10,490 nucleotides of DNA from JBCBTJ01 sp039818665 (lineage in GTDB: Bacteria; Pseudomonadota; Alphaproteobacteria; Caulobacterales; Hyphomonadaceae). The notes beneath the pieces were generated by a model. It was given only the letters and a program-made list of their open reading frames with translations. It was not told where the DNA came from and did no database searches. This document shows positions 1 through 8,372 of the stretch, in pieces; within the stretch, counting starts at the first letter, position 1, and each line of letters begins with the position of its first letter. The stretch is taken from the NCBI GenBank assembly GCA_039818665.1, contig JBCBTJ010000074.1:1-10490 (forward strand). Direction: 5' to 3'. The position numbers and the translations under genes are program-made.

Positions 1-1
1 C

Positions 2-2548
2 GTATGCCTGGAGAACGGCGTTCACGTGCCGCATTTCTGTTGGCACGGCGCGCTCGGCTCGGTCGGCGCCTGTCGGCTGTGCGCCGTCAAGGTGTTCGCC
101 GGACCGGAAGACGAGGCCGGGCGCATCGAAATGGCGTGCATGACGGCGAGCGAAGCGGGTCAGCGCATCGCGACAGCGGACCCGGACGTTGAGGAATTCC
201 GCAAGCGAATTATCGAATGGACGATGGTCAACCATCCCCATGACTGCGCCGTCTGTGAGGAAGGCGGCGCATGCCAGTTGCAGGACATGACAGTCGCTGC
301 GGGCCACGCCGCGCGACGCTACCGCTTTGCGAAGCGCACGCATCGCAACCAGGATCTCGGTCCGCTCCTCACCCACGAGATGAACCGCTGCATCGCCTGT
401 TATCGCTGCGTCAGGTTCTATCGCGACTACGCCGGTGGAACCGATTTCAATGTCTTCGGCGCTCATGACCGCGTATACTTCGGCCGGGCGACGGACGGCG
501 TCCTTGAAAGTCCCTTCGCCGGCAATCTCGCCGAGGTCTGTCCGACCGGGGTTTTCAATGACAAGGCCTGGTCCAAAGGCTACGCGCGCAAATGGGACAT
601 GCGCGCGACGCCCTCGATCTGTCCCCACTGCTCCGTAGGCTGCAATATCTTTCTCGGCGAGCGTGAGGGGCGACTGAGACGAACGCAGAACAGGTATCAC
701 GGCGCCGTCAATGGGTATTTCCTGTGCGATCGCGGACGCTATGGGCCGCACTTCGTAAACGGCGCCTCGCGCGTAGAGGCGCCGCGTATCGCGCGCGCCG
801 CGGTCGATGATGAAGCGGCTCTGCAAGCCGCGCGCGACGCGATCGCCGCGGGCGCGGTTGGCCTTGGCTCGGCCCGCGCCTCGCTTGAAGCGAACGTCGC
901 GCTGCGACGCCTCGTCGGCGTCGACAGGTTTTTTGTCGGCGCGACCGACGCCGAGGCGCATCTTGTCACGCGAATGACGGAGATCATCCGCGCAGGGCCG
1001 GCGCGCATCGCGTCACTGAAAGACATTGAGACGGCCGACGCTATTCTTGTCCTCGGCGAGGACCTGACTGGAACGGCGCCGCGGGCCGCGCTTGCGGTCC
1101 GCCAGGCGGCGCGGGGGGCGGCGGACGCGCTGGCTGTGGAAAAGGGCGTACCCGAATGGTCAGACCGGATGGCGCAGGCGGCCGGCGAAGGCCGCAAGAC
1201 GCCGATCTTTCTCGCAACGCCCACCACTGACGCGCTTGACGACGTCGCCGCCATGCGGCTGCGGCTGGACCCGGAGGGCGTCGCCGCGTTCGGCTTCGAG
1301 GTGGCGCAGGCGATCGCCGAAGACGATGCGCCCGCCGACGCCCGGACCGTCGCGGCGGCGTTGCATGACGATGAGGCGCCGTTGATCATCGCAGGCGCCG
1401 GGCTCGGGGCGCCGGCGATTGTCGAAGCCGCCGCCGCAGTTGCTTCCGCGCTAGGAGAAAAATGCCGCCTCGCGCTGTTTCCGCCGGACGCGAACAGCAT
1501 CGGCGTTTCTCTGCTCGGCGACGCAGGGATCGAAGCAGCGGAAAAGGTTTTTAGAGACGGCGACGCCAAGACGCTCATAATTCTGGAAACGGATCTTTTC
1601 GCGCGCGCGCCCTCGCCCATCGCGCAGGCGCTCCTCTCGGCAGCCGAGACGGTCATCGTTCTTGACCATATCGAGACCCGGACGACCGCAGGGGCCGATC
1701 TCGTTCTGCCCACGGCGAGTTTCGCCGAGGCGGCCGGCACATTCGTGAACCATGAAGGCCGCGCCCAGCGGTTCTTTGCAGGAATTTCAGAAGGTCGGCG
1801 CGCCGCCTGGCGCTGGCTCGCTGCGCTTGATCCGCAAACTGACTGGACCAGCCTCGACGAGGTCATCGAAGCGCTTGTGGAGGAGCGACCGGCGTTGGAA
1901 GCCGTCCGCGACGCAGCGCCCGGAGCGGACTACGCCGATGAGATCGGCGGGCCAATTCCCCGTGCGCCCTTGCGCATGTCGGCGCGCACGGCCGACGACC
2001 GCGCGGGGTCCGTCGAGAACGCCGCGCCGCCGGCCGACCCGGACAGCCCGCTCGGCTGGAGTATGGAGGGCCCACGCCCGCAGAACCGGCCCTCAGCGCT
2101 GCTCACAGGATACGCCGCGCCCGGCTTTCATTCCACCAACGCCGTTTATGCTCACCAAGAATGGATAGGCGGACCGTTGCGCGGCGGCGATCCCGGCGCC
2201 CAACTGTTCGCTCCACTCGGCGGACCGGCGACAGTGTCCAGGGCCGCCCCCGGGAGGCCGACGGGCGACGGGCTCATCCTGATCCCGTTGCATGATCCGT
2301 TCATTGGCGAAGAAGCGAGCGCCGCCAGTCCTTTCCTCGTCGAACGCGCGCCGCCGCGCGCGCTCATTCTGCATCCGGACGACGCCGCGGCGCTTGATCT
2401 AGCCGAGGGCGACAAAGCGCGTATCGAAGACGGAGAGGCGATCGCGGTCGCCTTCGATGTGGACTTTCCGCGCGGGCATGTGGGCGCTCCGGCGCGCGCG
2501 GTCCCCGTTTTTCCGCATCGGCGCGTGCGCGTGGAGCGCGCGGCATGA
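2..2548 (+). CDS. nuoG: NADH-quinone oxidoreductase subunit G (NuoG), E. coli-type long form, 5' end outside the window
   Basis: This is the large iron-sulfur subunit of the peripheral arm of complex I; it carries electrons from NuoE/F towards NuoI. The reading frame is already open at base 2. Numbering residues from the GTG codon at 26, the [2Fe-2S] N1b ligands are C5, C16, C19 and C38, with the same spacing as in E. coli, so only about 21 residues appear to be missing upstream. The His-ligated cluster follows (H70, C74, C77, C83), then a [4Fe-4S] set (C122, C125, C128, C172). A further set, C199, C202, C206 and C234, matches N7, which E. coli has and mitochondrial complex I lacks. Residues from about 250 to 620 resemble a molybdopterin-oxidoreductase fold with no known cofactor role here; NHEGRAQRFF starts at residue 575. 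The C-terminal extension keeps the SMEG motif (about 679) seen in E. coli NuoG. The length is far above the roughly 690 residues of canonical alphaproteobacterial NuoG. The stop overlaps the nuoH start (ATGA). Identification is secure. Confidence 0.97.
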   Translation, partial: VCLENGVHVPHFCWHGALGSVGACRLCAVKVFAGPEDEAGRIEMACMTASEAGQRIATADPDVEEFRKRIIEWTMVNHPHDCAVCEEGGACQLQDMTVAAGHAARRYRFAKRTHRNQDLGPLLTHEMNRCIACYRCVRFYRDYAGGTDFNVFGAHDRVYFGRATDGVLESPFAGNLAEVCPTGVFNDKAWSKGYARKWDMRATPSICPHCSVGCNIFLGEREGRLRRTQNRYHGAVNGYFLCDRGRYGPHFVNGASRVEAPRIARAAVDDEAALQAARDAIAAGAVGLGSARASLEANVALRRLVGVDRFFVGATDAEAHLVTRMTEIIRAGPARIASLKDIETADAILVLGEDLTGTAPRAALAVRQAARGAADALAVEKGVPEWSDRMAQAAGEGRKTPIFLATPTTDALDDVAAMRLRLDPEGVAAFGFEVAQAIAEDDAPADARTVAAALHDDEAPLIIAGAGLGAPAIVEAAAAVASALGEKCRLALFPPDANSIGVSLLGDAGIEAAEKVFRDGDAKTLIILETDLFARAPSPIAQALLSAAETVIVLDHIETRTTAGADLVLPTASFAEAAGTFVNHEGRAQRFFAGISEGRRAAWRWLAALDPQTDWTSLDEVIEALVEERPALEAVRDAAPGADYADEIGGPIPRAPLRMSARTADDRAGSVENAAPPADPDSPLGWSMEGPRPQNRPSALLTGYAAPGFHSTNAVYAHQEWIGGPLRGGDPGAQLFAPLGGPATVSRAAPGRPTGDGLILIPLHDPFIGEEASAASPFLVERAPPRALILHPDDAAALDLAEGDKARIEDGEAIAVAFDVDFPRGHVGAPARAVPVFPHRRVRVERAA

Positions 2549-3504
2549 TCGAAGCGCTGAAAATCGGTATGCTGTCCGCAATCCTGATCGCGGGCCTCCT
2601 TGTCGTCGCTGGCGTCTTCACCTGGGCGGAGCGCCGCGTGCTGGGCCTGATGCAGGAGCGATTGGGCCCCAACCGCGTTGGGCCTTTCGGCTTCCTCCAA
2701 TGGGTGGCCGACACGGTGAAGCTGTTGACGAAGGAAGACCGGCCGCCGCCGGGAGCGGATGCGCCGCTCTTCCGGCTCGCCCCCGCGCTCGCCGCCGCTC
2801 CGATCATCGCCGGCTTCGGCGTCGTCGCCTTTGGCGAAGGCCTCGCCATCGCGCCGATCGACATGGGGGTTGTGTTCATTCTCGCCATGATGGCGCTCAC
2901 CGTTTACGCCCTCGTCCTCGGCGCCTGGTCGTCGAACAACCGCTACGCGCTCCTTGGCGGCATGCGCGCGGCGGCGCAGATGCTCGCCTATGAATCCTTC
3001 TTCGGCCTCTCGCTGATGGGCGTCGTCATGCTGGCGGGAAGTTTCGCCCTTTCCGATATCGTCAGCGCCCAGTCAAATCTCTGGTTCATCGTCGTTCAAC
3101 CGCTCGGCGCCGCTCTTTTCTTCCTTGCCGGCGTCGCCGCCGCCCATCGCCTGCCGTTCGATCTGCCGGAATCGGAGAACGATCTCGTCGCCGGCTTCAT
3201 GACAGAGTATTCCGGGATGGGGTTCGCCCTCTTCTTTCTGGGCGAGTATCTGGCGATCCTCCTGGTCTCGGCGCTCGCGGTGACGCTCTTCCTCGGCGGC
3301 TGGCTGGGACCGTCCTTCCTGCCGGGGCCGATCTGGTTCGCTCTGAAGACTTCCGTCCTCGCCTTCGTCTTCATTTGGCTGCGCGCGACGCTGCCGCGGC
3401 CGCGCTATGACCAACTCGTCAAATTCGCCTGGAAAGCGGCGCTTCCGCTTGCGCTCGCCAACCTTCTCTTAACCGGCGTCGTGGTCGTGGGGGGCGGCCT
3501 ATGA
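2545..3504 (+). CDS. nuoH: NADH-quinone oxidoreductase subunit H (NuoH)
   Basis: NuoH is the membrane subunit that joins the peripheral arm to the membrane arm and forms much of the quinone-access chamber. The 319 residues are close to the 325 of E. coli NuoH and are made of successive hydrophobic helices. Diagnostic stretches are E29-R30-R31, followed by the GPNRVG motif at 41-46 and a KED motif after the first loop. The acidic loop at 201-225 (HRLPFDLPESEN, then EYSGM) holds E209, E211 and E221, equivalents of the conserved loop glutamates implicated in coupling quinone chemistry to proton transfer. The C-terminal RATLPRPRYDQ motif is also typical. The ATG at 2545 overlaps the nuoG stop and has a GGAG Shine-Dalgarno at 2533-2536 with good spacing. 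The N-terminus is about 8 residues shorter than in E. coli, with no better start upstream. Nothing suggests loss of function. Confidence 0.97.
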   Translation: MIEALKIGMLSAILIAGLLVVAGVFTWAERRVLGLMQERLGPNRVGPFGFLQWVADTVKLLTKEDRPPPGADAPLFRLAPALAAAPIIAGFGVVAFGEGLAIAPIDMGVVFILAMMALTVYALVLGAWSSNNRYALLGGMRAAAQMLAYESFFGLSLMGVVMLAGSFALSDIVSAQSNLWFIVVQPLGAALFFLAGVAAAHRLPFDLPESENDLVAGFMTEYSGMGFALFFLGEYLAILLVSALAVTLFLGGWLGPSFLPGPIWFALKTSVLAFVFIWLRATLPRPRYDQLVKFAWKAALPLALANLLLTGVVVVGGGL

Positions 3505-4022
3505 AAGGCGCAGGATTGATCGAATCGCTTTTGCGGGTTGGGCGCAAGCTCGCAACGCCAAAGTATACGCGTCAGTATCCGGAGGAAAAGCCGAACCTGC
3601 CGGCGCGCTCGCGCGGACGAATCATCCTGACGCGCGACCCTGATGGAACCGAGCGCTGCGTCGCCTGCAATCTCTGCGCGGTCGCATGCCCGGTCGACTG
3701 CATCAAGGTGGAAAAGACGGAGACGGAAGACGGGCGCTGGCGGCCCGAGACCTTCCGCATCAATTTGGCCCGCTGCATCTTCTGCGGCTATTGCGAAGAG
3801 GCGTGCCCGACTTCGGCGATCCAACTGACGCCGGATTTCGAACTCGCCGAGCATCAGCGCGACGCTCTTGTCTATGACCTTCCCGATCTCCTGATCGCGG
3901 GCGAAGGCAAGCATCGCGGATACTGTTATTGGTCGCTCGCCGGCAAGGCGATCAGGGGCAAGGACAAGGGCGACGCCGAAAACGAAGCGGCGCCGACGGA
4001 CCTGAAAGACCTGACGCCATGA
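3501..4022 (+). CDS. nuoI: NADH-quinone oxidoreductase subunit I (NuoI), 2x[4Fe-4S] ferredoxin-like
   Basis: NuoI is a peripheral-arm protein that carries clusters N6a and N6b between NuoG and the terminal N2 cluster near the quinone. The 173 residues compare with 180 in E. coli. The two ferredoxin motifs are complete: C53, C56, C59 with C63, and C92, C95, C98 with C102. In the 8-iron ferredoxin pattern each triplet takes its fourth ligand from the other motif. Flanking blocks RGRIILTRDPDG (38-49) and IQLTPDFE, and the C-terminal GKDKGDAENEA, are almost the same as in the enterobacterial protein, which supports an E. coli-type operon. The N-terminal helix that anchors NuoI to the membrane arm is short but present. 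The ATG overlaps the nuoH stop and the TGA overlaps the nuoJ start, so translation is probably coupled; the upstream Shine-Dalgarno is weak and G-rich. Confidence 0.97.
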   Translation: MKGAGLIESLLRVGRKLATPKYTRQYPEEKPNLPARSRGRIILTRDPDGTERCVACNLCAVACPVDCIKVEKTETEDGRWRPETFRINLARCIFCGYCEEACPTSAIQLTPDFELAEHQRDALVYDLPDLLIAGEGKHRGYCYWSLAGKAIRGKDKGDAENEAAPTDLKDLTP

Positions 4023-4522
4023 ACGCAGGCCTCGCATTCGTTTTCGCGCTTCTGGGCGTCGCGGCGTCCGCGCTCGCGGCCACGCGAACGAACGCGGCGC
4101 GGGCGGTCGCGTTTCTGCTCGCCTCGCTCCTGGCGCTCGGCGCGGCGTTCTTCGCCCTCGATGCGACATTTGCAGGCGCGTTGCAGATTCTCGTTTACGC
4201 CGGCGCCGTCGTGGCCGTTTTTATTTTTGTGCTGATCACTGTCGACAGCTCCGCACGGGCCATCGACCAGGAAGGGCGAGGTATGCGCCAGGCATGGCCG
4301 GCCGCGGCGCTCGCCTCGGCGCTCATCCTTGCGCCGCTCGTTTTCGCGCCTGTCCCTGCGGATCCGCCTTCTTCAGTGACGCCTTCAACAACGAAAGACG
4401 TCGGAACGCTGCTTTTCGGACCCTGGGCGATCGCCGTCGAGGCGGCGTCCTTCCTGTTACTCGCCGCGCTCATTGGCGTGCGCCATATCGGCGGACGCGA
4501 CCGGAATGAGGAAGAAGGATGA
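4019..4522 (+). CDS. nuoJ: NADH-quinone oxidoreductase subunit J (NuoJ)
   Basis: NuoJ is a small membrane subunit next to NuoH and NuoK. In complex I structures its third helix carries a pi-bulge that switches during turnover. The frame stays open upstream to 3929, but the ATG at 4019 was chosen because it overlaps the nuoI stop (ATGA) and gives a 167-residue protein starting directly with a first hydrophobic helix, as in the 184-residue E. coli NuoJ. The third helix has the conserved YAGA motif at 60-63, next to Q56 where E. coli has Glu. The last helix starts with LFGPWAIAVE, very like the E. coli sequence. Between helices four and five is a Pro/Ser/Thr-rich loop (about 115-130). The C-terminal tail is short and acidic, and lacks the longer charged tail of E. 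coli. Its own Shine-Dalgarno is weak, which fits coupling to nuoI. Confidence 0.95.
   Translation: MNAGLAFVFALLGVAASALAATRTNAARAVAFLLASLLALGAAFFALDATFAGALQILVYAGAVVAVFIFVLITVDSSARAIDQEGRGMRQAWPAAALASALILAPLVFAPVPADPPSSVTPSTTKDVGTLLFGPWAIAVEAASFLLLAALIGVRHIGGRDRNEEEG
4508..4518 (+). promoter_or_regulatory. Purine-rich Shine-Dalgarno before nuoK
   Basis: The end of nuoJ contains the purine run GAGGAAGAAGG directly before two consecutive ATG codons (4519 and 4522). The AGGA core is only a few bases from the first ATG and better spaced for the second, so NuoK may start at either Met. The first preserves the ATGA overlap seen at the other junctions. This is the strongest ribosome-binding site among the overlapping junctions. 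Confidence 0.6.
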
Positions 4523-4842
4523 TGGGCGGGACGATGCTGATCGCGCTTCTGGCGGCGAGCGGCGGCCTTTTCGTGGCGGGGGCCTTTGGGCTTGTCTCGC
4601 GCCGGGGCGTCCTCTTCCAGCTCATCAGCATCGAGATCATGCTCGGCGCGCCGGCGCTCGCCTTTATCGCCGCCGGCGCCTACCACGGAAACGCGGCGGG
4701 ACAAGGCATGTACGTGCTTGTTCTGGCGCTCGCGGCCGCCGAAGCCGCGCTCGGCCTCGCGCTCTATGTGCGGCTGCGCCGCGGCGCGGCCGCGGAAGGA
4801 AGCGTAGGCGACAGCGACGGGATCAGCGAGCTGAAGCGATGA
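4519..4842 (+). CDS. nuoK: NADH-quinone oxidoreductase subunit K (NuoK)
   Basis: NuoK is a three-helix membrane subunit of complex I, related to MrpC, that continues the chain of charged residues from NuoH and NuoJ to the antiporter-like subunits. It has 107 residues, against 100 in E. coli. The two essential membrane glutamates are present: E39 in helix two (in IEIML) and E75 in helix three (in AAAEAALGLAL), 36 residues apart as in E. coli E36 and E72. The region between (ALAFIAAGAYHGNAAGQ) is also enterobacterial in style. One difference is G43, where the family usually has Asn after the helix-two Glu. The C-terminal tail is polar and about 7 residues longer than in E. coli. The gene starts with ATGATG, so the second Met is an alternative start. 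It overlaps nuoJ and nuoL by 4 bases each. Confidence 0.96.
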   Translation: MMGGTMLIALLAASGGLFVAGAFGLVSRRGVLFQLISIEIMLGAPALAFIAAGAYHGNAAGQGMYVLVLALAAAEAALGLALYVRLRRGAAAEGSVGDSDGISELKR

Positions 4843-6908
4843 ATATCGCCTATCTCCTTCTCCTCGCGCCGGCGCCTGCGCTCGCCGGGTTCGGTTTCCT
4901 GGCCCTTGCGCCTTTCCCGATGACGCGTCGCCCGGCTGCGCTGATCGGCGCCGTAGCGGGCGCCGCGCCGTTCTTCATCATGCTGCCGGTCCTGTTTCAC
5001 TGCTTCGGCGGCGGATGCGACCCGGCCAAGATCGCGCCGATCATGACGCTGACTTTCGGCGAGACGGACGTCGCGCTCGCCCTCGGCCTTGACGGGCTCA
5101 GCGTCATCGCCGGAACGACCGTCTCCGGCATCGGAGCGCTCGTTCTTCTGTATGCGGTCGGGTACATGGCCGAAGAACGCGGCCGCGACGTCAGGCGATT
5201 CTTTGCGCTGATGAACCTCTTCGTCGCCGGCATGTTGAGCGTCACGCTCGCCGCAGACTCGATCGTCTTCTTCCTCGGTTGGGAGATCATCGGCCTGTGC
5301 AGCTTTTTCCTCATCGGCTACTACACCGATCGGCCACGCGCGCTCGTTGGCGCGCGCAAAGCGTTCGTCATGACGCGGATCGCCGACGCCGCCCTTTTGG
5401 CCGCGCTCCTGCTCCTCTTTCTGGAAGCCGGCTCGGTACGTCTCGCCGATCTCATCCCGGCGGGCGTCGCCATGACGCCGGAGCGTCAGGCGATGGTCGC
5501 CGCTCTGCTGCTGGTCGGCGCGCTCGGCAAGTCGGCGCAATTGCCGTTCCAGACATGGCTGCCGACGGCGATGGTGGGCCCGACGCCCGTCTCCGCGCTC
5601 CTCCATTCGGCGACCATGGTCGCGGCGGGGGCGTTCCTTCTGGCGCGGCTTGCGCCCATCTTCGCGGCCGCGCCGATGGTCGCCGGCGTCACCGCCGCCA
5701 TCGGCCTCGCGACGGCGATCTTCGGCGCTATTTGCGCGCTTGCGCAGACGGACGCCAAACAGATGCTCGCCTATTCGTCGATCAGCCAGATCGGCTTCAT
5801 GGTGCTCGCCCTCGGCCTTGGCGCGCCCGGCGCAGCGATGGCCCATTTCGTCATTCACGCCTTTTTCAAGTCGCTCCTGTTCCTGAGCGCAGGCGTCCTC
5901 AGCCATAGCGCAGGCGGATCGACCGCGATACGCGCGCTCGCCGGCGGGTCCGCGCGCGCGCCGATGGCGTTTCTGGCGCTCGCCGCAGGCGCCGCCTCTC
6001 TTGCGGGCCTGCCATTCGTGACAGCCGGCTGGTACTCCAAGGAAGCGGTGCTCGCCGCCGCCTGGGACGCCGGCGTCATTGGCAAGCTCCTGTGGCTGCT
6101 CTCCCTCGGCGCAGCCGCCGTGACGGCGGCCTATGCGGCGCGCCTGATCCTCGCCGCCGCCGCGCCCGGCGCGATGAACGCCGCTCCAAATACAGATGAT
6201 CGGCACAGCGATGACCTTGCGCGTCCGTCAATCCGCGCGCCGCTCGTCGCCCTTGCGATCCTCGCGCTCTTGGGCGGGGTGTTGGTGGGCCCGATCCTTC
6301 ACCTCCTGCATGAAGCGCACCATGACCTCGCGTTCATCGCAGTCGCGCTCGGCGCGATTGCGCCCCTCCTCGGCGCATGGGTCGGCTACCGCCTGCACGC
6401 CGGCGGAGACGCCTGGCTGCACACGCCGTTCATGCGCGACGCCCGGCGCGGCGGACAGGTGGACGCGCGCTATCAGGCTTTTGTCGTGCGCCCGTTCCGG
6501 CGCTTCAAGAACCGCATCGCCCGCGCCGACCCGTTCGAGATCCGCCTGCCAATGCCGAAGGTAGCCGCGGCTGAAGCCGAAGCGGCGCCAATTGGCGGGC
6601 TCTTACGCAGGATCAGTCGATGGCGGCGCGCACGCCGTCCGATCCGCATTCGCCTGCCCGGCTGGCGGGCCGCGGAGCCCGTCGCGCGGCTCGACCTCGT
6701 CGGCCAGGCGACCGTCAGCGCCGGGACATTCATCACCCGCCTCGCCACGCGCGCGCTTCAGCCGGATCGGATTGACGTCGCCGGAACCGGCGCAGCGCGC
6801 GCCGTCGGCGGCTTCGCAGAATTCGTTCGCCGCGTTCAGACCGGCCGCGTGCGCGACTATCTCTTCGCGCTCGCGCTCGGCGTCGGCGTCTTGTTGCTCT
6901 TCGCCTGA
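4839..6908 (+). CDS. nuoL: NADH-quinone oxidoreductase subunit L (NuoL), with an enlarged lateral-arm region
   Basis: NuoL is the distal antiporter-like proton-pumping subunit of complex I. The frame is open from 4473, but the ATG at 4839 overlaps the nuoK stop and gives an N-terminal helix in the expected place. Key charged residues are present: E149 in GWEIIGLCS (E. coli E144), D183, K231 in GKSAQLPFQTWLP (E. coli K229) and K401 in TAGWYSKEAVL (E. coli K399). The protein has 689 residues, against 613 in E. coli. The extra length lies between the next-to-last helix (ending near residue 520) and the last helix (675-689), about 155 residues against about 80 in E. coli. This is where the long amphipathic helix that runs along NuoM and NuoN sits. 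Within it, residues 586-619 hold 11 Arg in 34. The QTGRVRDY motif before the last helix is typical of many NuoL/MrpA proteins, so the C-terminus is not frameshifted. Confidence 0.96.
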   Translation: MNIAYLLLLAPAPALAGFGFLALAPFPMTRRPAALIGAVAGAAPFFIMLPVLFHCFGGGCDPAKIAPIMTLTFGETDVALALGLDGLSVIAGTTVSGIGALVLLYAVGYMAEERGRDVRRFFALMNLFVAGMLSVTLAADSIVFFLGWEIIGLCSFFLIGYYTDRPRALVGARKAFVMTRIADAALLAALLLLFLEAGSVRLADLIPAGVAMTPERQAMVAALLLVGALGKSAQLPFQTWLPTAMVGPTPVSALLHSATMVAAGAFLLARLAPIFAAAPMVAGVTAAIGLATAIFGAICALAQTDAKQMLAYSSISQIGFMVLALGLGAPGAAMAHFVIHAFFKSLLFLSAGVLSHSAGGSTAIRALAGGSARAPMAFLALAAGAASLAGLPFVTAGWYSKEAVLAAAWDAGVIGKLLWLLSLGAAAVTAAYAARLILAAAAPGAMNAAPNTDDRHSDDLARPSIRAPLVALAILALLGGVLVGPILHLLHEAHHDLAFIAVALGAIAPLLGAWVGYRLHAGGDAWLHTPFMRDARRGGQVDARYQAFVVRPFRRFKNRIARADPFEIRLPMPKVAAAEAEAAPIGGLLRRISRWRRARRPIRIRLPGWRAAEPVARLDLVGQATVSAGTFITRLATRALQPDRIDVAGTGAARAVGGFAEFVRRVQTGRVRDYLFALALGVGVLLLFA

Positions 6909-6913
6909 GGGGG
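6906..6913 (+). promoter_or_regulatory. Shine-Dalgarno of nuoM overlapping the nuoL stop codon
   Basis: The sequence TGAGGGGG combines the nuoL stop codon with a strong GAGG-type ribosome-binding site, 4 bases before the nuoM ATG at 6918. This is the only junction in the visible operon where the genes do not overlap, so nuoM can probably recruit ribosomes independently or by re-initiation. Confidence 0.6.
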
Positions 6914-6917
6914 TCTC

Positions 6918-8372
6918 ATGGGGCTGATCGCGCTCTTTATGCTTCCATTTCTCGGCGGGATCGCGGCCATGGCCGTCGAAGGCCGCAGGCCCGGCGCCGA
7001 GCGCTGGGCGGCGATCGCGACAATGATCGGCGTTCTGATCGTCCTTGCGGCCATGTGGGCGGGCGGCGTCGACGAAAGCGGCCAGTGGATTGCGCGCCAC
7101 CAGTCAGACTGGGCGCCGGCGGTCGGCGTTTCGCTCACCTTTGCGCTCGACGGGCTCTCCGCGGCGCTTGTCGCGCTGTCCGCCGGGCTCGGCATTGTCG
7201 CCGTCGTCGCCTCCTGGTCGGGAGAGCGGCGATGGTCAGGGCTCTTTCACTTGTGCATCTGCTGGACGGTGGCGGCCACCAACGGCGTCTTCGTCGCGTT
7301 CGACCTTCTGATTTTCGCCTTCTTCTGGGAGGCGATGCTGGTCCCGAGTTTCCTCCTGATCGCCATCTGGGGGTATGAGGACCGCGAGGCGGCGGCGATC
7401 AAGTTCCTGATCTTCAACGCCGTCGGCGGCCTCGGGCTCCTCGCCGCGGTGTTCGCGCTCGCCGCCATGGCCGACACGGTCACGTTCAATGCGTTCGAAC
7501 TCGCCGAAATGGAGATCGGTCCGCGCGCTGAGGTCTGGCTCCTGCTCGGCTTCGCCCTTGCGTTCCTCGTCAAACTGCCGACGCCGCCCTTCCACGCCTG
7601 GCTGCCGGACGCGCACACCGAGGCGCCGACGGCGGGCTCGATCCTGCTGGCCGGCCTCCTCCTGAAAGCCGGGGCGTACGGACTGTTCCGCTTCCCGCCG
7701 ATGCTCTTCCCCGACGCGACCGTCGCGCTTTCCGGCTGGGGGATGGCGCTCGGCGCGTTCGGGACAATTTATGCGGGGCTGCTGGCGTGCGAGCAGAACG
7801 ACGCCAAGCGCCTCATCGCGTACACGTCCATCGCGCATATGAGCATCGTCCTGATGGGCGTCTCGGGCGGCGTCTATTTCGCGCTTCTGGGCGCCGGCGT
7901 TGAAATGATCGCCCACGCCTTCAGCGCTTCGGCGCTTTTCTTCCTGATGGGCAGCCTGCAGCATCGGACAGGCACGCGTGACTTGCGGGCCCTCGGCGGC
8001 CTGCAGCGGCGCGCGCCGCGCTTCGCCGCGGCGTTCTCGATCTTCTTCGCAGCCGCGCTCGCCATGCCGGGCACCGCGAACTTCCTCGGTGAAGCGCTTG
8101 TCATCACGGGCATGTTCCAGGTGAACTGGATCTTCGCCGCGATCGCTCTCATCTCCCTGGTGATCTCCGTTGTGTACGCAACGCGGCTCCTCAAGGGCAT
8201 TATGTTCGGCGAGCCGAAATCAACAGCGGAAATCGACGACCTCAATTGGCGTGAGACGATCGCGATCTTCACGCTTGGATTCGGCACACTGATCTTCGGT
8301 CTCCTGCCTCAGATCCTCGCCGGGGCGATCGGCCCAGCGGTGGACGCGGCCCTGGCGCCGTTCGGAAAGTGA
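6918..8372 (+). CDS. nuoM: NADH-quinone oxidoreductase subunit M (NuoM)
   Basis: NuoM is the middle antiporter-like proton-pumping subunit of the complex I membrane arm. It has 484 residues, against 509 in E. coli, with the difference in shorter loops and tail. The charged residues of the proton channel are all in place: E138 in FFWEAMLVP (E. coli E144), K219 in FLVKLPTPPFHAWLPDAH (E. coli K234), K250 in LLLKAGAYG (E. coli K265) and E392 in TANFLGEALV (E. coli E407). The AYTSIAHMS segment and MPGTANFLGE are standard family blocks. Although NuoM is a paralogue of NuoL and NuoN, the Glu at the distal position (E392), where the paralogues have Lys, identifies it as NuoM. The start at 6918 follows a well-placed Shine-Dalgarno, and the stop overlaps the nuoN start. 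Confidence 0.97.
   Translation: MGLIALFMLPFLGGIAAMAVEGRRPGAERWAAIATMIGVLIVLAAMWAGGVDESGQWIARHQSDWAPAVGVSLTFALDGLSAALVALSAGLGIVAVVASWSGERRWSGLFHLCICWTVAATNGVFVAFDLLIFAFFWEAMLVPSFLLIAIWGYEDREAAAIKFLIFNAVGGLGLLAAVFALAAMADTVTFNAFELAEMEIGPRAEVWLLLGFALAFLVKLPTPPFHAWLPDAHTEAPTAGSILLAGLLLKAGAYGLFRFPPMLFPDATVALSGWGMALGAFGTIYAGLLACEQNDAKRLIAYTSIAHMSIVLMGVSGGVYFALLGAGVEMIAHAFSASALFFLMGSLQHRTGTRDLRALGGLQRRAPRFAAAFSIFFAAALAMPGTANFLGEALVITGMFQVNWIFAAIALISLVISVVYATRLLKGIMFGEPKSTAEIDDLNWRETIAIFTLGFGTLIFGLLPQILAGAIGPAVDAALAPFGK

Noticed and set aside
739..1866. Minus-strand open frame (375 codons) opposite nuoG
   Set aside because: It is Ala/Ser/Arg-rich with no recognisable domain, a shadow of the GC-rich nuoG coding frame.
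4764..6206. Long minus-strand open frame (480 codons) opposite nuoK and nuoL
   Set aside because: Its translation is a low-complexity, charged Arg/Glu/Gly-rich sequence with no family motifs, as expected opposite a GC-rich membrane protein gene. The + strand has the full set of NuoL signatures.
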